Below, piece after piece: positions 32,477 through 39,789 of a stretch of DNA of 39,789 nucleotides. Positions within the stretch are counted from its first letter, which is position 1; each line of letters opens with the position of its first letter. Both the position numbers and the translations under genes were made by a program. The DNA lies in contig JAFXTO010000036.1 of the NCBI GenBank assembly GCA_017535725.1, positions 1-39,789 of the forward strand, in the 5' to 3' direction. The stretch is from Bacteroidaceae bacterium. GTDB lineage: Bacteria > Bacteroidota > Bacteroidia > Bacteroidales > Bacteroidaceae. The notes below the pieces were generated by a model. The model saw only the letters and a list, made by a program, of their open reading frames with translations, ran no database searches and was not told the origin of the DNA.

Positions 32477-35008
32477 ATGAGAAAAACGTTTGTATTCTTC
32501 GGCACACTGATGAGCATCTTTTGTGCCAGCGCCCAGACGGAGCCCATCCGCATCGACCTTCAGCAAAAAGGTGCTGTTGTGTCGCCTAACCTCTATGGTA
32601 TCTTCTTCGAGGAGATTAATCATGCCGGGGACGGTGGTCTCTATGCTGAACTGGTTCAGAACCGTGGCTTCGAGGAGCAAGTGCTACCCTCTGGCATGAC
32701 GCTGAAGGAGGGACGGGCTTTGGCTCCCAATGCCATGAATTATGAGCACCGGAACAATCGCCATTGGAGTATTCCCTGGAACGTGGAGGAGAAGAAAATG
32801 ACCGGCTGGACGGTGAGGGGCGAGCAGGCCTACGTAAAGGGCGAGGTCGTGGAAGTGCCACAACCGCTGCACCCGAATACGCCCCATGCCATGCAACTCA
32901 CCATCAAGAAGGTGCAGCAGGGTGGAAAGGCGTTACTCACCAACACTGGTTACTGGGGCATAGGATTGAAACAGGGAGAGAAGTATGACCTGCGATTCTA
33001 TGTCAAGAGCAGCAACTACAGGGGCTGCATCACTGTCCGCCTGGTGGACACGGAGAGTGGAACATCACTTGGAAAGGCAGAATTCAGGGATAGACAGCTG
33101 AAGGAGTGGACGGAGCTCACGGCTACGCTGACGGCCGACGGCACAACAGCCAAGGGCGCGCTGGCATTGGAATTCGACCAAAAGGGTACGTTGTTCGTTG
33201 ACTACGTATCGCTCTTCCCTCAGGCCACCTTTAAAGGTCGGAAGAATGGCCAGCGTGCCGACGTGGCTCAGATGCTGGTGGACCTGCACCCGAAGTTCAT
33301 GCGATGGCCCGGAGGCTGCATCGTCGAGGGCGCAACGTACGAGAACCGCGTGAGGTGGAAGGAGACACTGGGCGACCCGATGACGCGACGTGGCGAGTGG
33401 GATCTCTGGGGGTATCGTGCCACCTGGGGCATGGGATACCATGAGTTCCTGCAGTTCTGCGAGGATCTGGGTATGGACGCTATGTTTGTGAACAATGCTG
33501 GTATGTCCTGCTCGGTGCGCAATGGTGATTTCGTCAGCAGCGATGCCGCCATGGAAGCCGTGGTTCAGGACTTCCGCGATGCCATAGACTACGCCCTCGC
33601 AGATCCAGCTGCCAACAAGTGGGCTAAGATGCGTGCCGATGCCGGCCACCCGAAACCTTTCCCCCTGAAGTATGTGGAAATCGGAAACGAGAACGTGGGA
33701 CCAGAGTATGTCACCCACTTCAATTATATCTTCCAGAAGCTGAAGGCCGAGTATCCGCAGATCATCTTCATCAACACACTCGGACACACCGACCCGCTGC
33801 TGGAGCGGATTCCTGGCGACTACATGGTGGATCCCCACTGGTACCGCAATCCCGACTTCTTCTTTGCCAACTACCACCTCTTCGACGATGCACCGCGCAC
33901 CCGTGACATCTATGTTGGCGAGTACGCCTGCAACGGTGGCGTCGGTGCCGGCAACCTGCTGGCAGCCTTGAGTGAAGCTGCCTTCATCCTGGGCATGGAG
34001 CGCAACAGCGACGTGGTGAAGATGTCATCATACGCACCCCTGTTCGAGAACGAGAACCGCCGCGACTGGCCATGCAACCTCATCCACATCAACAGTTCCG
34101 AGGTCTACGGTCGCGCCTCGTACTACGTTCAGCAGATGGCTGCCGAGAACCGCCCCACCTATAATGTCTATGTGAGCGAACCCACCACGGCAACCCCGGC
34201 AGACCCCTTTGCCGCAGGGGGCGTAGGACTGGGCAGCTATGCCACGCAGTGCGAGTACAAGGACATCTGCGTTGTCACGGCCGACGGTCAGACGACTCGC
34301 TACCAACCCTCCCAACTCACCACCGAGCGCGGACAATGGCAGGTGGAAGGCGAGGTGCTCCGCCAGACCTCCGATGCACGCACATCGCTGGCTATGCTGC
34401 CGGCCATCAACAGCGACAACTACACCATCACCCTGAAAGCACGCAAGACGGGTGGCATGGAAGGTTTCTTCATCTTCTATTCCCTTGATGAGAGAGGACG
34501 CAGCGGCTATGGTGTCAACATTGGCGGATGGAACAATCAGATCACAGCGGTGCAGCCCATGCGCGGCGGGCGCCTGACGGACGTCGTCAGCCCCCGTGTC
34601 CGCCAGAGTGTGGAGACGGGGAAGTGGTACGACATCAAGCTCGTAGTTACTCCGATGGCTGCAACGCTCTTTGTCGATGGCAAGGAAATCACCGTAGCCA
34701 AGCCGGCAGAACCTACGCGCCACTTCTGCCAGACCGGCTACGACGAACAGACGGGTGAGCTCGTCATCAAGGTTGTCAATGGCTCCGACCACCCCTACAG
34801 CCGTTCCTTCTGCATCGACGGTGCCAGGAACGTCATGCCCACGGGGCGCGTCATCACCCTCAGCGGCAACGCACAGGACGAGAACACCTTCGAGGAGCCC
34901 ACGAAACTGTCGCCACAGACCACCCTCTACAGCAAGTTCGGCAAGCGGTTCACCTATGAGTTCGCACCATCCTCGTTCACCATCATCCGTGTGAAGGTGG
35001 AGCGCTGA
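32477..35008 (+). CDS. GH51 alpha-L-arabinofuranosidase, exported
   Basis: The ATG at 32477 gives 843 aa with signal MRKTFVFFGTLMSIFCASAQ. An N-terminal strand region (SPNLYGIFFEEINHAGDGGLY) is followed by a carbohydrate-binding-like insertion (about 95-250), then the GH51 barrel with MRWPGGCIVEG, acid/base Glu405 in VEIGNENVGPEY and nucleophile Glu482 in YVGEYACNGG. After the GH51 beta domain begins, a LamG or concanavalin-like module appears at about 635-760 (GFFIFYSLDERGRSGYGVNI). It removes arabinose side chains from arabinan or arabinogalactan. It leads a three-gene run with GH43 and the GH53 fusion. Confidence 0.93.
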   Translation: MRKTFVFFGTLMSIFCASAQTEPIRIDLQQKGAVVSPNLYGIFFEEINHAGDGGLYAELVQNRGFEEQVLPSGMTLKEGRALAPNAMNYEHRNNRHWSIPWNVEEKKMTGWTVRGEQAYVKGEVVEVPQPLHPNTPHAMQLTIKKVQQGGKALLTNTGYWGIGLKQGEKYDLRFYVKSSNYRGCITVRLVDTESGTSLGKAEFRDRQLKEWTELTATLTADGTTAKGALALEFDQKGTLFVDYVSLFPQATFKGRKNGQRADVAQMLVDLHPKFMRWPGGCIVEGATYENRVRWKETLGDPMTRRGEWDLWGYRATWGMGYHEFLQFCEDLGMDAMFVNNAGMSCSVRNGDFVSSDAAMEAVVQDFRDAIDYALADPAANKWAKMRADAGHPKPFPLKYVEIGNENVGPEYVTHFNYIFQKLKAEYPQIIFINTLGHTDPLLERIPGDYMVDPHWYRNPDFFFANYHLFDDAPRTRDIYVGEYACNGGVGAGNLLAALSEAAFILGMERNSDVVKMSSYAPLFENENRRDWPCNLIHINSSEVYGRASYYVQQMAAENRPTYNVYVSEPTTATPADPFAAGGVGLGSYATQCEYKDICVVTADGQTTRYQPSQLTTERGQWQVEGEVLRQTSDARTSLAMLPAINSDNYTITLKARKTGGMEGFFIFYSLDERGRSGYGVNIGGWNNQITAVQPMRGGRLTDVVSPRVRQSVETGKWYDIKLVVTPMAATLFVDGKEITVAKPAEPTRHFCQTGYDEQTGELVIKVVNGSDHPYSRSFCIDGARNVMPTGRVITLSGNAQDENTFEEPTKLSPQTTLYSKFGKRFTYEFAPSSFTIIRVKVER

Positions 35009-35057
35009 AGTACCTGGTAACATCCGGACTATTATCTATTTGTGAAAATAAGTCGAC

Positions 35058-36827
35058 ATGAAAAATCATTTCACCTTATTCCTTGCGGCGGCGATGGCCC
35101 TCGTTCCGTGCGTAGGCCGCACCGCCACAGGCACACGCGTCAGCGTTCACGACCCCAGCATTGTCTGGAACCCCTCCAACAAGACCTATTATATTTTTGG
35201 TTCCCATCGCGCCACCGCCACGAGCCGCGACATGATCAACTGGACGTGGAGCAGCTTCTCCTGGTATGGTAATGCCAGCAACGCCAACACCTTCAGGACC
35301 CAGCAGGCAACGACCATGGTGAAGAACGGCGAAGAAGTGGAATTCCCCAACTTCGATGCCACGGGATGGTCGGGAGCACTCGGCAACTACAACATCGACG
35401 GGAACCTCTGGGCACCAGATGTCATCTACAACACGGCAATGAAGAAGTGGTGCATGTACATGAGCGTCAATGGACCCACGTGGAACTCCAGCATCGTCCT
35501 GCTCACCGCCAGCAGCATCACAGGTCCCTACCGCTATCAGGGACCCGTCGTGGTCACAGGCTTCAACGTCAACGGCAACGCCAACGTAGACTATAAGAAG
35601 ACGGACCTCGAACTGGCCATCGGTGCGCAGAAGTCACTGCCCTCGCGGTACAATGCCTACTGGGGTCGGCGCTGGCCGCATGCTATCGACCCCTGCGTCT
35701 TCTATGACGAGGAAGGACTCCTCTGGATGAGCTATGGCTCATGGAGCGGAGGCATCTGGATTCTCAGGCTGAATGCCGAGACGGGACTGCGCGACTATGA
35801 TGTGAAATACCCCATTGCCGGCTCTGGGGACAACGTGACCAGCGACCCCTACTTCGGCAAGCGCATCGCTGGCGGATTCTATGCCTCGGGCGAAGGGTCA
35901 TACATCGAGTACATCGACGGGTTCTACTTCCTCTTTGTCAGCAATGGCGGCCTGGCTGAAGGCGGCAAGCAGGACGACTACAACCATGGAGGATACCAGA
36001 TGCGCGTCTTCCGCTCCTCCAAACCCGACGGACCCTATAAGGACCGCCGCGGTCAGAACGCAGTACTCAGCAACTACGAACTCAACTTCGGGCCCAACAG
36101 CAGCCAGCTCGGAGTCAACATTTTCGGAGCTTACAGTGACTGGGGCTACCAGACCGTGGGCGACAGAGGCGAACGCTCTCAGGGCCACAACTCCATCATC
36201 GCTGCACAGGACGGGCGTATCTATCTCGTATATCACACCCGGTTCCAGACGGGTGGAGGATTCGAGAACCGGGTCCATCAGTGCTACCTCAACAAAGAAA
36301 AATGGCTCGTGGCGGCGCCATTCGAGTATTCCGGCGAGAGGGTGAAGACTGCAGACATACCAGCCAAGCAGTTGGTTGCCACCGACAAGGTTCCAGGCGT
36401 CTATCAATTCCTCAAACACAGCTATGGCCTTGACCACCGTAAGAAGGAGGTCTCTACACCAGTGGAAATCAACCTCAATTACGACGGCACTATCTCCGGC
36501 GACCTTTCTGGGAGATGGACCATAGAAGAAGGAACCTCCTACATCACGGTCAATTGCGGAGGAGTGACCTACAGGGGCGTCGTGGTCGAACAGACCTTGG
36601 AACCTAGGACTACCAGGACGCCGGCGTTCACCGCACTGGCCGCCAACGGAACAACCGCCTGGGGCTACAAGAAAGCGAGCCTGCCGGTACCAGATGCCGT
36701 CAGCGGTGCCGCCGAAGCACCAGCCACCAACGAGCAGTGGTACGACCTGAGAGGTATGCCCGTGAAGATGCCACTGAAGGGAGGCGTCTATATTAGGAAC
36801 GGCCGCCGCTATCTCATCAAAAACTAA
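35058..36827 (+). CDS. GH43 arabinanase-type enzyme, exported
   Basis: The 589-aa product has a signal peptide (MKNHFTLFLAAAMALVPCVG). The five-bladed GH43 propeller shows Asp32 in SVHDPSIVW (general base), Asp211 in HAIDPCVFYDEEG (pKa modulator) and a Glu in YASGEGSYIEYIDG (acid, probably Glu279). The overall pattern (GSWSGGIW, GHNSIIAAQDGRIYLVYHTR) fits endo-alpha-1,5-L-arabinanases. A C-terminal beta domain and the short tail YDLRGMPVKMPLKGGVYIRN follow. It lies 49 bp after the GH51 gene and 32 bp before the GH53 fusion, so co-transcription is likely. Confidence 0.92.
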   Translation: MKNHFTLFLAAAMALVPCVGRTATGTRVSVHDPSIVWNPSNKTYYIFGSHRATATSRDMINWTWSSFSWYGNASNANTFRTQQATTMVKNGEEVEFPNFDATGWSGALGNYNIDGNLWAPDVIYNTAMKKWCMYMSVNGPTWNSSIVLLTASSITGPYRYQGPVVVTGFNVNGNANVDYKKTDLELAIGAQKSLPSRYNAYWGRRWPHAIDPCVFYDEEGLLWMSYGSWSGGIWILRLNAETGLRDYDVKYPIAGSGDNVTSDPYFGKRIAGGFYASGEGSYIEYIDGFYFLFVSNGGLAEGGKQDDYNHGGYQMRVFRSSKPDGPYKDRRGQNAVLSNYELNFGPNSSQLGVNIFGAYSDWGYQTVGDRGERSQGHNSIIAAQDGRIYLVYHTRFQTGGGFENRVHQCYLNKEKWLVAAPFEYSGERVKTADIPAKQLVATDKVPGVYQFLKHSYGLDHRKKEVSTPVEINLNYDGTISGDLSGRWTIEEGTSYITVNCGGVTYRGVVVEQTLEPRTTRTPAFTALAANGTTAWGYKKASLPVPDAVSGAAEAPATNEQWYDLRGMPVKMPLKGGVYIRNGRRYLIKN

Positions 36828-36859
36828 CATATATCACATAAAAAAATCTCTCTGAAAGT

Positions 36860-39448
36860 ATGAAAAAGACATGGATTTGCTTATTGCTGCTGGCGCTGCC
36901 GCTGGTGGCGGGCGCACAGAGCACCACAAAAGATTTTGTTAAGGGAGCCGACGTGGGATTCCTCACGGGCCAGGAACGCCGTGGGGTGAAGTTCCACGAT
37001 CGCAACGGACAGGAACGGGAGTGCCTGGAGCTCCTGAAGAACGACTACCAGATGTCCGCCATCCGCATGCGCGTCTGGGTCAATCCCCGGGGCGGAGACT
37101 GCGACAAAAACACACTGCTGGCCATGGCACGCCGCGTGAAGGCGCTGGACATGGACCTCATGGTAGATTTCCACTATGCTGACTCGTGGGCCGACCCCGG
37201 CAAACAACCCATCCCCGCTGCCTGGCAGGGACACTCGTTTAAGCAAATGCTGCAGGATGTGCGGGAGCACACCATCGACGTCCTCTCGCTGCTGAAGCAG
37301 AACGACATCGAGCCGCGCTGGGTGCAGGTGGGCAACGAGACGGCCAACGGACTGTTGTGGCCCATGGGACATATCGAGAAGAATCCCAAGCAGTATGCGG
37401 GGTTCATACGTGCCGGCTACGACGCCGTGAAAGAGGTGTTTCCGCAGGCTACGGTCCTTGTACACCTGGACCGGGGCCACAAGCAGAGCCTCTATGACTG
37501 GAACCTCAACATCATCAAGAAGTACGGTGGCAAGTGGGATATGATAGGCATGTCGCTCTATCCCTACTGGGCCACCAAGGGAGGCACACCCGAACAAGAC
37601 AACCAGATCATCACCGACTGCATGGCTAACATCCGCCACTGCAGCGAGAAATATGGGTGCGATGTGATGATTGTGGAGACAGGCTTTGAGGTCGACGAGC
37701 AGCACCCGGAGAAGATGGAGGAGGGACGCCGCCAGTTGGCGCGCGTCATCCGTGAGGCTCGCACGGCCACCAACGGTCACTGCCGCGGTGTCTTCTACTG
37801 GGAACCGCAATGCCTGCCCGGAGGCTACAAGCTGGGAGCCTTCGACCACAATGCCGCCCCGACGGCCATCATGGAAGGTTTCGTGGAGGCCAGCCAGCAG
37901 CAAATCACCATCACGGAGAATATCCATTATAAACAGGAGCCGTCCTGCGTCCTCGACCTGGCGCAACCCCTCTTCGGTCCGCAGAAGAACCGCCCTGCCA
38001 TCCTCATCATCCACGGCGGCGGATGGAGTGCGGGGTCGAAGAACGACCTGGTGTACCGCAGCCTCATGGTGGACTATGCCCTGAAGGGCTATGTCGTCTG
38101 CAACATGAACTACCGCCTGGTGCAGGAAGCTCCCATGCCTGCATGCATCGAGGACGTGCAGACCGCCATTCGCTGGATGAAGTCGCATGCCGAAGAACTG
38201 GGCATCGACCCCAACCGCATCGGCACCTATGGTCACTCTGCCGGCGGACACCTCTCGCTCATGGCGGGTCTGACGGCTGACATCGCCTGTGCCGCAGGCG
38301 GTGCTCCTCCTACGGAGATCGGCCGCGCCGGCGAGTGGGCAGACCACACCGAGTGGTGGCCCATAGGCTACATCGGGGCATCGGAGACGCCCTTCCTCGT
38401 GCTGCAAGGAGGCGAGGATCCCATCGTGCGACCCAATCTGACCGAGGACTGGGTTACGAAGATGCAGCGGGCTGGTGCACAGGTGGACTATGTGAAGGTC
38501 CACGGGCAGCACAGCGTAGCCTTCGACCAGCAACTGGAGTTCACCCGTCCGGCGCTGGACGCCTTCTTCGCACGCCACCTCCGGCACGACGACCCCAGCG
38601 TCAGCTTCGAGCAGATGAAGGTGCCTGAGTATGGCGGCAGCGGACCCTTCAAGGCCGTGGCCGTGCGGGAGAAGACGCTGCAGGACTTCGTGGTCTACAG
38701 GCCTATGAACCTGGATGCCGCCATGAATATTGGCCAGCGAGGTATGTTTGGACGCGGCGAGATGAAGCGGGAACAGCTGCCCGTGCTCATCTTCTGCAAC
38801 GGCGGCTGCATGGACACCAGTATCGGTTATGAGAATATGCTCACCGAGGTGGCTTCCTACGGCTACGTGGTCATCGCCATCGGCGAACTGCAGATGATGG
38901 CACAGCATGAGAAGGATCAGCACACGCCATCGTCGATGGTGCAGAAGGCTCTGGACTGGATCTGCCAGCGTGCTGCCGACCCCGCCTCACCATATTATAA
39001 TAAGGTGGACACGACGCGTATGGCCGCTGCGGGTCATTCATGCGGCGGTGCACAGGTGCTGGCCAATGCCGCTGACCCGCGTCTGAAGACCTACCTCATC
39101 CTCAACGCCGGCATGGGCAAGATGACGATGGCGGATGCGAGTGCCCAGTCCCTGAAGCAACTTCACGGTCCCATCCTCTACCTCGTCGGAGGCACTACGG
39201 ACGTAGCTTGGCAGAACGCACAGATGGACTACGAGGCCATCAAGAAGGTGCCTGTGGTTCTGGCCGACAACACCCAGAGCGGTCATGGCGGCACCTATGA
39301 GCAACCCCTCGGCGGCGCCAACGCACGCATGGTACGCGCTTGGCTGGACTGGCAGCTGAAGGGCAAGAGCGAGCCTGAGGCTCTCTTCCTCCGAAGTGAC
39401 CTGACGGGCTATGACCAGTGGACCATCAAGCACAAAAACTTCAAGTAA
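36860..39448 (+). CDS. Three-module enzyme: GH53 galactanase fused to two alpha/beta hydrolases
   Basis: The 862-aa product has a signal peptide ending VAGAQ. Module 1 (about 22-345) is GH53: FHYADSWADPGK, acid/base Glu160 in WVQVGNETANG, nucleophile Glu273 in MIVETGFEV. Module 2 (about 355-575) is an esterase-like alpha/beta hydrolase: oxyanion HGGGWSAG, Ser460 in YGHSAGGHLS, Asp520 in GGEDPIV, His551 in GQHSVAF. Module 3 (about 595-850) is a second hydrolase: Ser727 in AGHSCGGAQ, Asp781 in GGTTDVAW, His809 in SGHGGTY. Both triads look intact. I infer that it cuts galactan and removes acetyl or feruloyl esters in one secreted protein. The frame is continuous across both junctions, so this is a real fusion in the given sequence. 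Confidence 0.9.
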   Translation: MKKTWICLLLLALPLVAGAQSTTKDFVKGADVGFLTGQERRGVKFHDRNGQERECLELLKNDYQMSAIRMRVWVNPRGGDCDKNTLLAMARRVKALDMDLMVDFHYADSWADPGKQPIPAAWQGHSFKQMLQDVREHTIDVLSLLKQNDIEPRWVQVGNETANGLLWPMGHIEKNPKQYAGFIRAGYDAVKEVFPQATVLVHLDRGHKQSLYDWNLNIIKKYGGKWDMIGMSLYPYWATKGGTPEQDNQIITDCMANIRHCSEKYGCDVMIVETGFEVDEQHPEKMEEGRRQLARVIREARTATNGHCRGVFYWEPQCLPGGYKLGAFDHNAAPTAIMEGFVEASQQQITITENIHYKQEPSCVLDLAQPLFGPQKNRPAILIIHGGGWSAGSKNDLVYRSLMVDYALKGYVVCNMNYRLVQEAPMPACIEDVQTAIRWMKSHAEELGIDPNRIGTYGHSAGGHLSLMAGLTADIACAAGGAPPTEIGRAGEWADHTEWWPIGYIGASETPFLVLQGGEDPIVRPNLTEDWVTKMQRAGAQVDYVKVHGQHSVAFDQQLEFTRPALDAFFARHLRHDDPSVSFEQMKVPEYGGSGPFKAVAVREKTLQDFVVYRPMNLDAAMNIGQRGMFGRGEMKREQLPVLIFCNGGCMDTSIGYENMLTEVASYGYVVIAIGELQMMAQHEKDQHTPSSMVQKALDWICQRAADPASPYYNKVDTTRMAAAGHSCGGAQVLANAADPRLKTYLILNAGMGKMTMADASAQSLKQLHGPILYLVGGTTDVAWQNAQMDYEAIKKVPVVLADNTQSGHGGTYEQPLGGANARMVRAWLDWQLKGKSEPEALFLRSDLTGYDQWTIKHKNFK

Positions 39449-39468
39449 TCATGGCTCCAGAATCTGCA

Positions 39469-39510
39469 AGAGCGCACCCGCCACGTATTGGTGACAGGTG
39501 CGCTCTTTTT
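39469..39510 (+). terminator. Rho-independent terminator ending the CAZyme run
   Basis: AGAGCGCACC (39469-39478) pairs perfectly with GGTGCGCTCT (39497-39506), followed by TTTT. Strong stem and T-run, 20 bp past the stop. Its two halves also occur separately at 15764-15784 and 16630-16650. Confidence 0.9.
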
Positions 39511-39555
39511 CAAGTTAAAAAATGTTTTTTTGATGGGCGGCGTGTAGGGAGGGGT

Positions 39556-39570
39556 GTCTATTTTTTAGAC
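39556..39570. promoter_or_regulatory. Operator palindrome upstream of the ABC permease gene
   Basis: GTCTATTTTTTAGAC differs by one base from the tolC palindrome at 25526-25540. Flanking bases are also similar (GTGTCTA before; ATCTGC after). The distance from its end to CTTGCAG is 38 bp at both sites. Confidence 0.7.
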
Positions 39571-39608
39571 GTTTTTATATCTGCGGAAGCAGAAAGTGGG
39601 ACGGAGGG

Positions 39609-39641
39609 CTTGCAGGTAAAGGGAATTTGTACGTACCTTTG
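39609..39641 (+). promoter_or_regulatory. ABC permease promoter
   Basis: CTTG (39609-39612), a 21-bp spacer and TACCTTTG (39634-39641) followed by CAC. It copies the arrangement of the tolC promoter, including CTTGCAG around the -33 box. The leader to the ATG is about 58 nt. Confidence 0.7.
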
Positions 39642-39705
39642 CACTCGTAAACGGGCATTAGCCTAAGCAATCGCAAATTCGTAATTCGTCAAATCGTAAA
39701 TCATC

Positions 39706-39789
39706 ATGTCTTCTCTCTTCTACCTGGCGCGCCGCTTCAAGACCGCCACCGCGCTGAACATCCTTGGCTTGACCGTAGCCTTCGCCGCC
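39706..39789 (+). CDS. ABC transporter permease (MacB/FtsX type), N-terminal 28 codons
   Basis: The ATG at 39706 opens a frame that runs off the window: MSSLFYLARRFKTATALNIL followed by GLTVAFAA. A short basic ARRF segment before the first membrane helix is the usual start of FtsX/MacB-type permeases encoded beside TolC and HlyD genes in Bacteroidales. It carries the same promoter layout as tolC, which supports its being the inner-membrane partner of that exporter. The identification rests on a short fragment. Confidence 0.75.
   Translation, partial: MSSLFYLARRFKTATALNILGLTVAFAA

Noticed and set aside
34028-35023. 331-codon minus-strand frame opposite GH51
   Set aside because: Antisense shadow of a GC-rich gene; no start context or known domain.
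36881-38923. 680-codon open frame on the minus strand opposite the GH53 fusion
   Set aside because: It mirrors a GC-rich coding strand, has no domain I recognise and no promoter; the plus-strand product has three intact catalytic modules.
28322-39555. Classical polysaccharide utilisation locus
   Set aside because: No SusC/SusD-like genes are present in the window, so the cluster is better called a CAZyme cluster.

Overview
The window looks like chromosome from a member of the Bacteroidales, most likely a Prevotella-type gut or rumen species. The reasons are the many TAnnTTTG -7 promoter boxes (usually TAxCTTTGC), a type IX-style C-terminal sorting domain on one protein with shorter tails of the same kind on three more, a DUF2027/Smr protein, BlaI/M56 proteins carrying a TonB-plug-like segment, and several GH53/GH51/GH43 enzymes. 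Coding G+C is moderately high. The taxon is inferred from these traits only.

Layout. 1-889 is an accessory strip: the tail of an ISL3-type transposase, a nested inverted-repeat field built from TGACGAA words, and a 22-bp tandem repeat ending in a hairpin. 890-4401 (minus) holds a small exported protein, queA and a DUF2027/Smr protein. 4539-12918 holds tex, an exonuclease III gene, a minus-strand GH53 galactanase, an M28 peptidase and clpB. 13214-15596 is a small lipoprotein with a BlaI/M56 pair. 15597-16797 holds a second copy of the 22-bp repeat/hairpin element and an AbiEii-type toxin-antitoxin locus whose toxin has lost its core. 16798-18750 (minus) is a repeat-rich secreted protein; 19115-21406 is a GH3 glycosidase. 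21587-24000 is an ECF sigma operon ending in a DUF2807 protein. 24071-28321 is a two-component system (minus) divergent from a TolC/HlyD export pair. 28581-39448 is a cluster for pectic arabinogalactan and arabinan: GH53, a membrane AraC-type regulator, GH51, GH43 and a GH53 fused to two alpha/beta hydrolases. The window ends in the first 28 codons of an ABC permease.

How it fits together. The terminal permease belongs to the family that usually follows TolC and HlyD genes in these bacteria. Its upstream region repeats the layout found upstream of tolC: the 15-bp palindrome GTCTAnnnnnTAGAC, 38 bp, then CTTGCAG, then a TAnCTTTGCAC -7 box. I infer that the response regulator/histidine kinase pair controls both promoters, and that the roughly 11-kb CAZyme cluster sits inside what was once a contiguous efflux locus. 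No SusC/SusD pair is present, so polymer uptake must be encoded elsewhere. The three GH53 enzymes, GH51 and GH43 would cut galactan, arabinose side chains and arabinan, and the two hydrolase modules probably remove ester groups.

A second theme is dispersed repeats kept in frame inside proteins: two 57-bp units in the GH3 gene (related sequence at 475-512), a G/C palindrome in the M56 gene, a multi-hairpin block in the DUF2807 gene and a 54-bp tandem tract in the Smr gene. These resemble intergenic repeats that have been tolerated in coding sequence, similar in spirit to the palindromic elements known in Rickettsia proteins.
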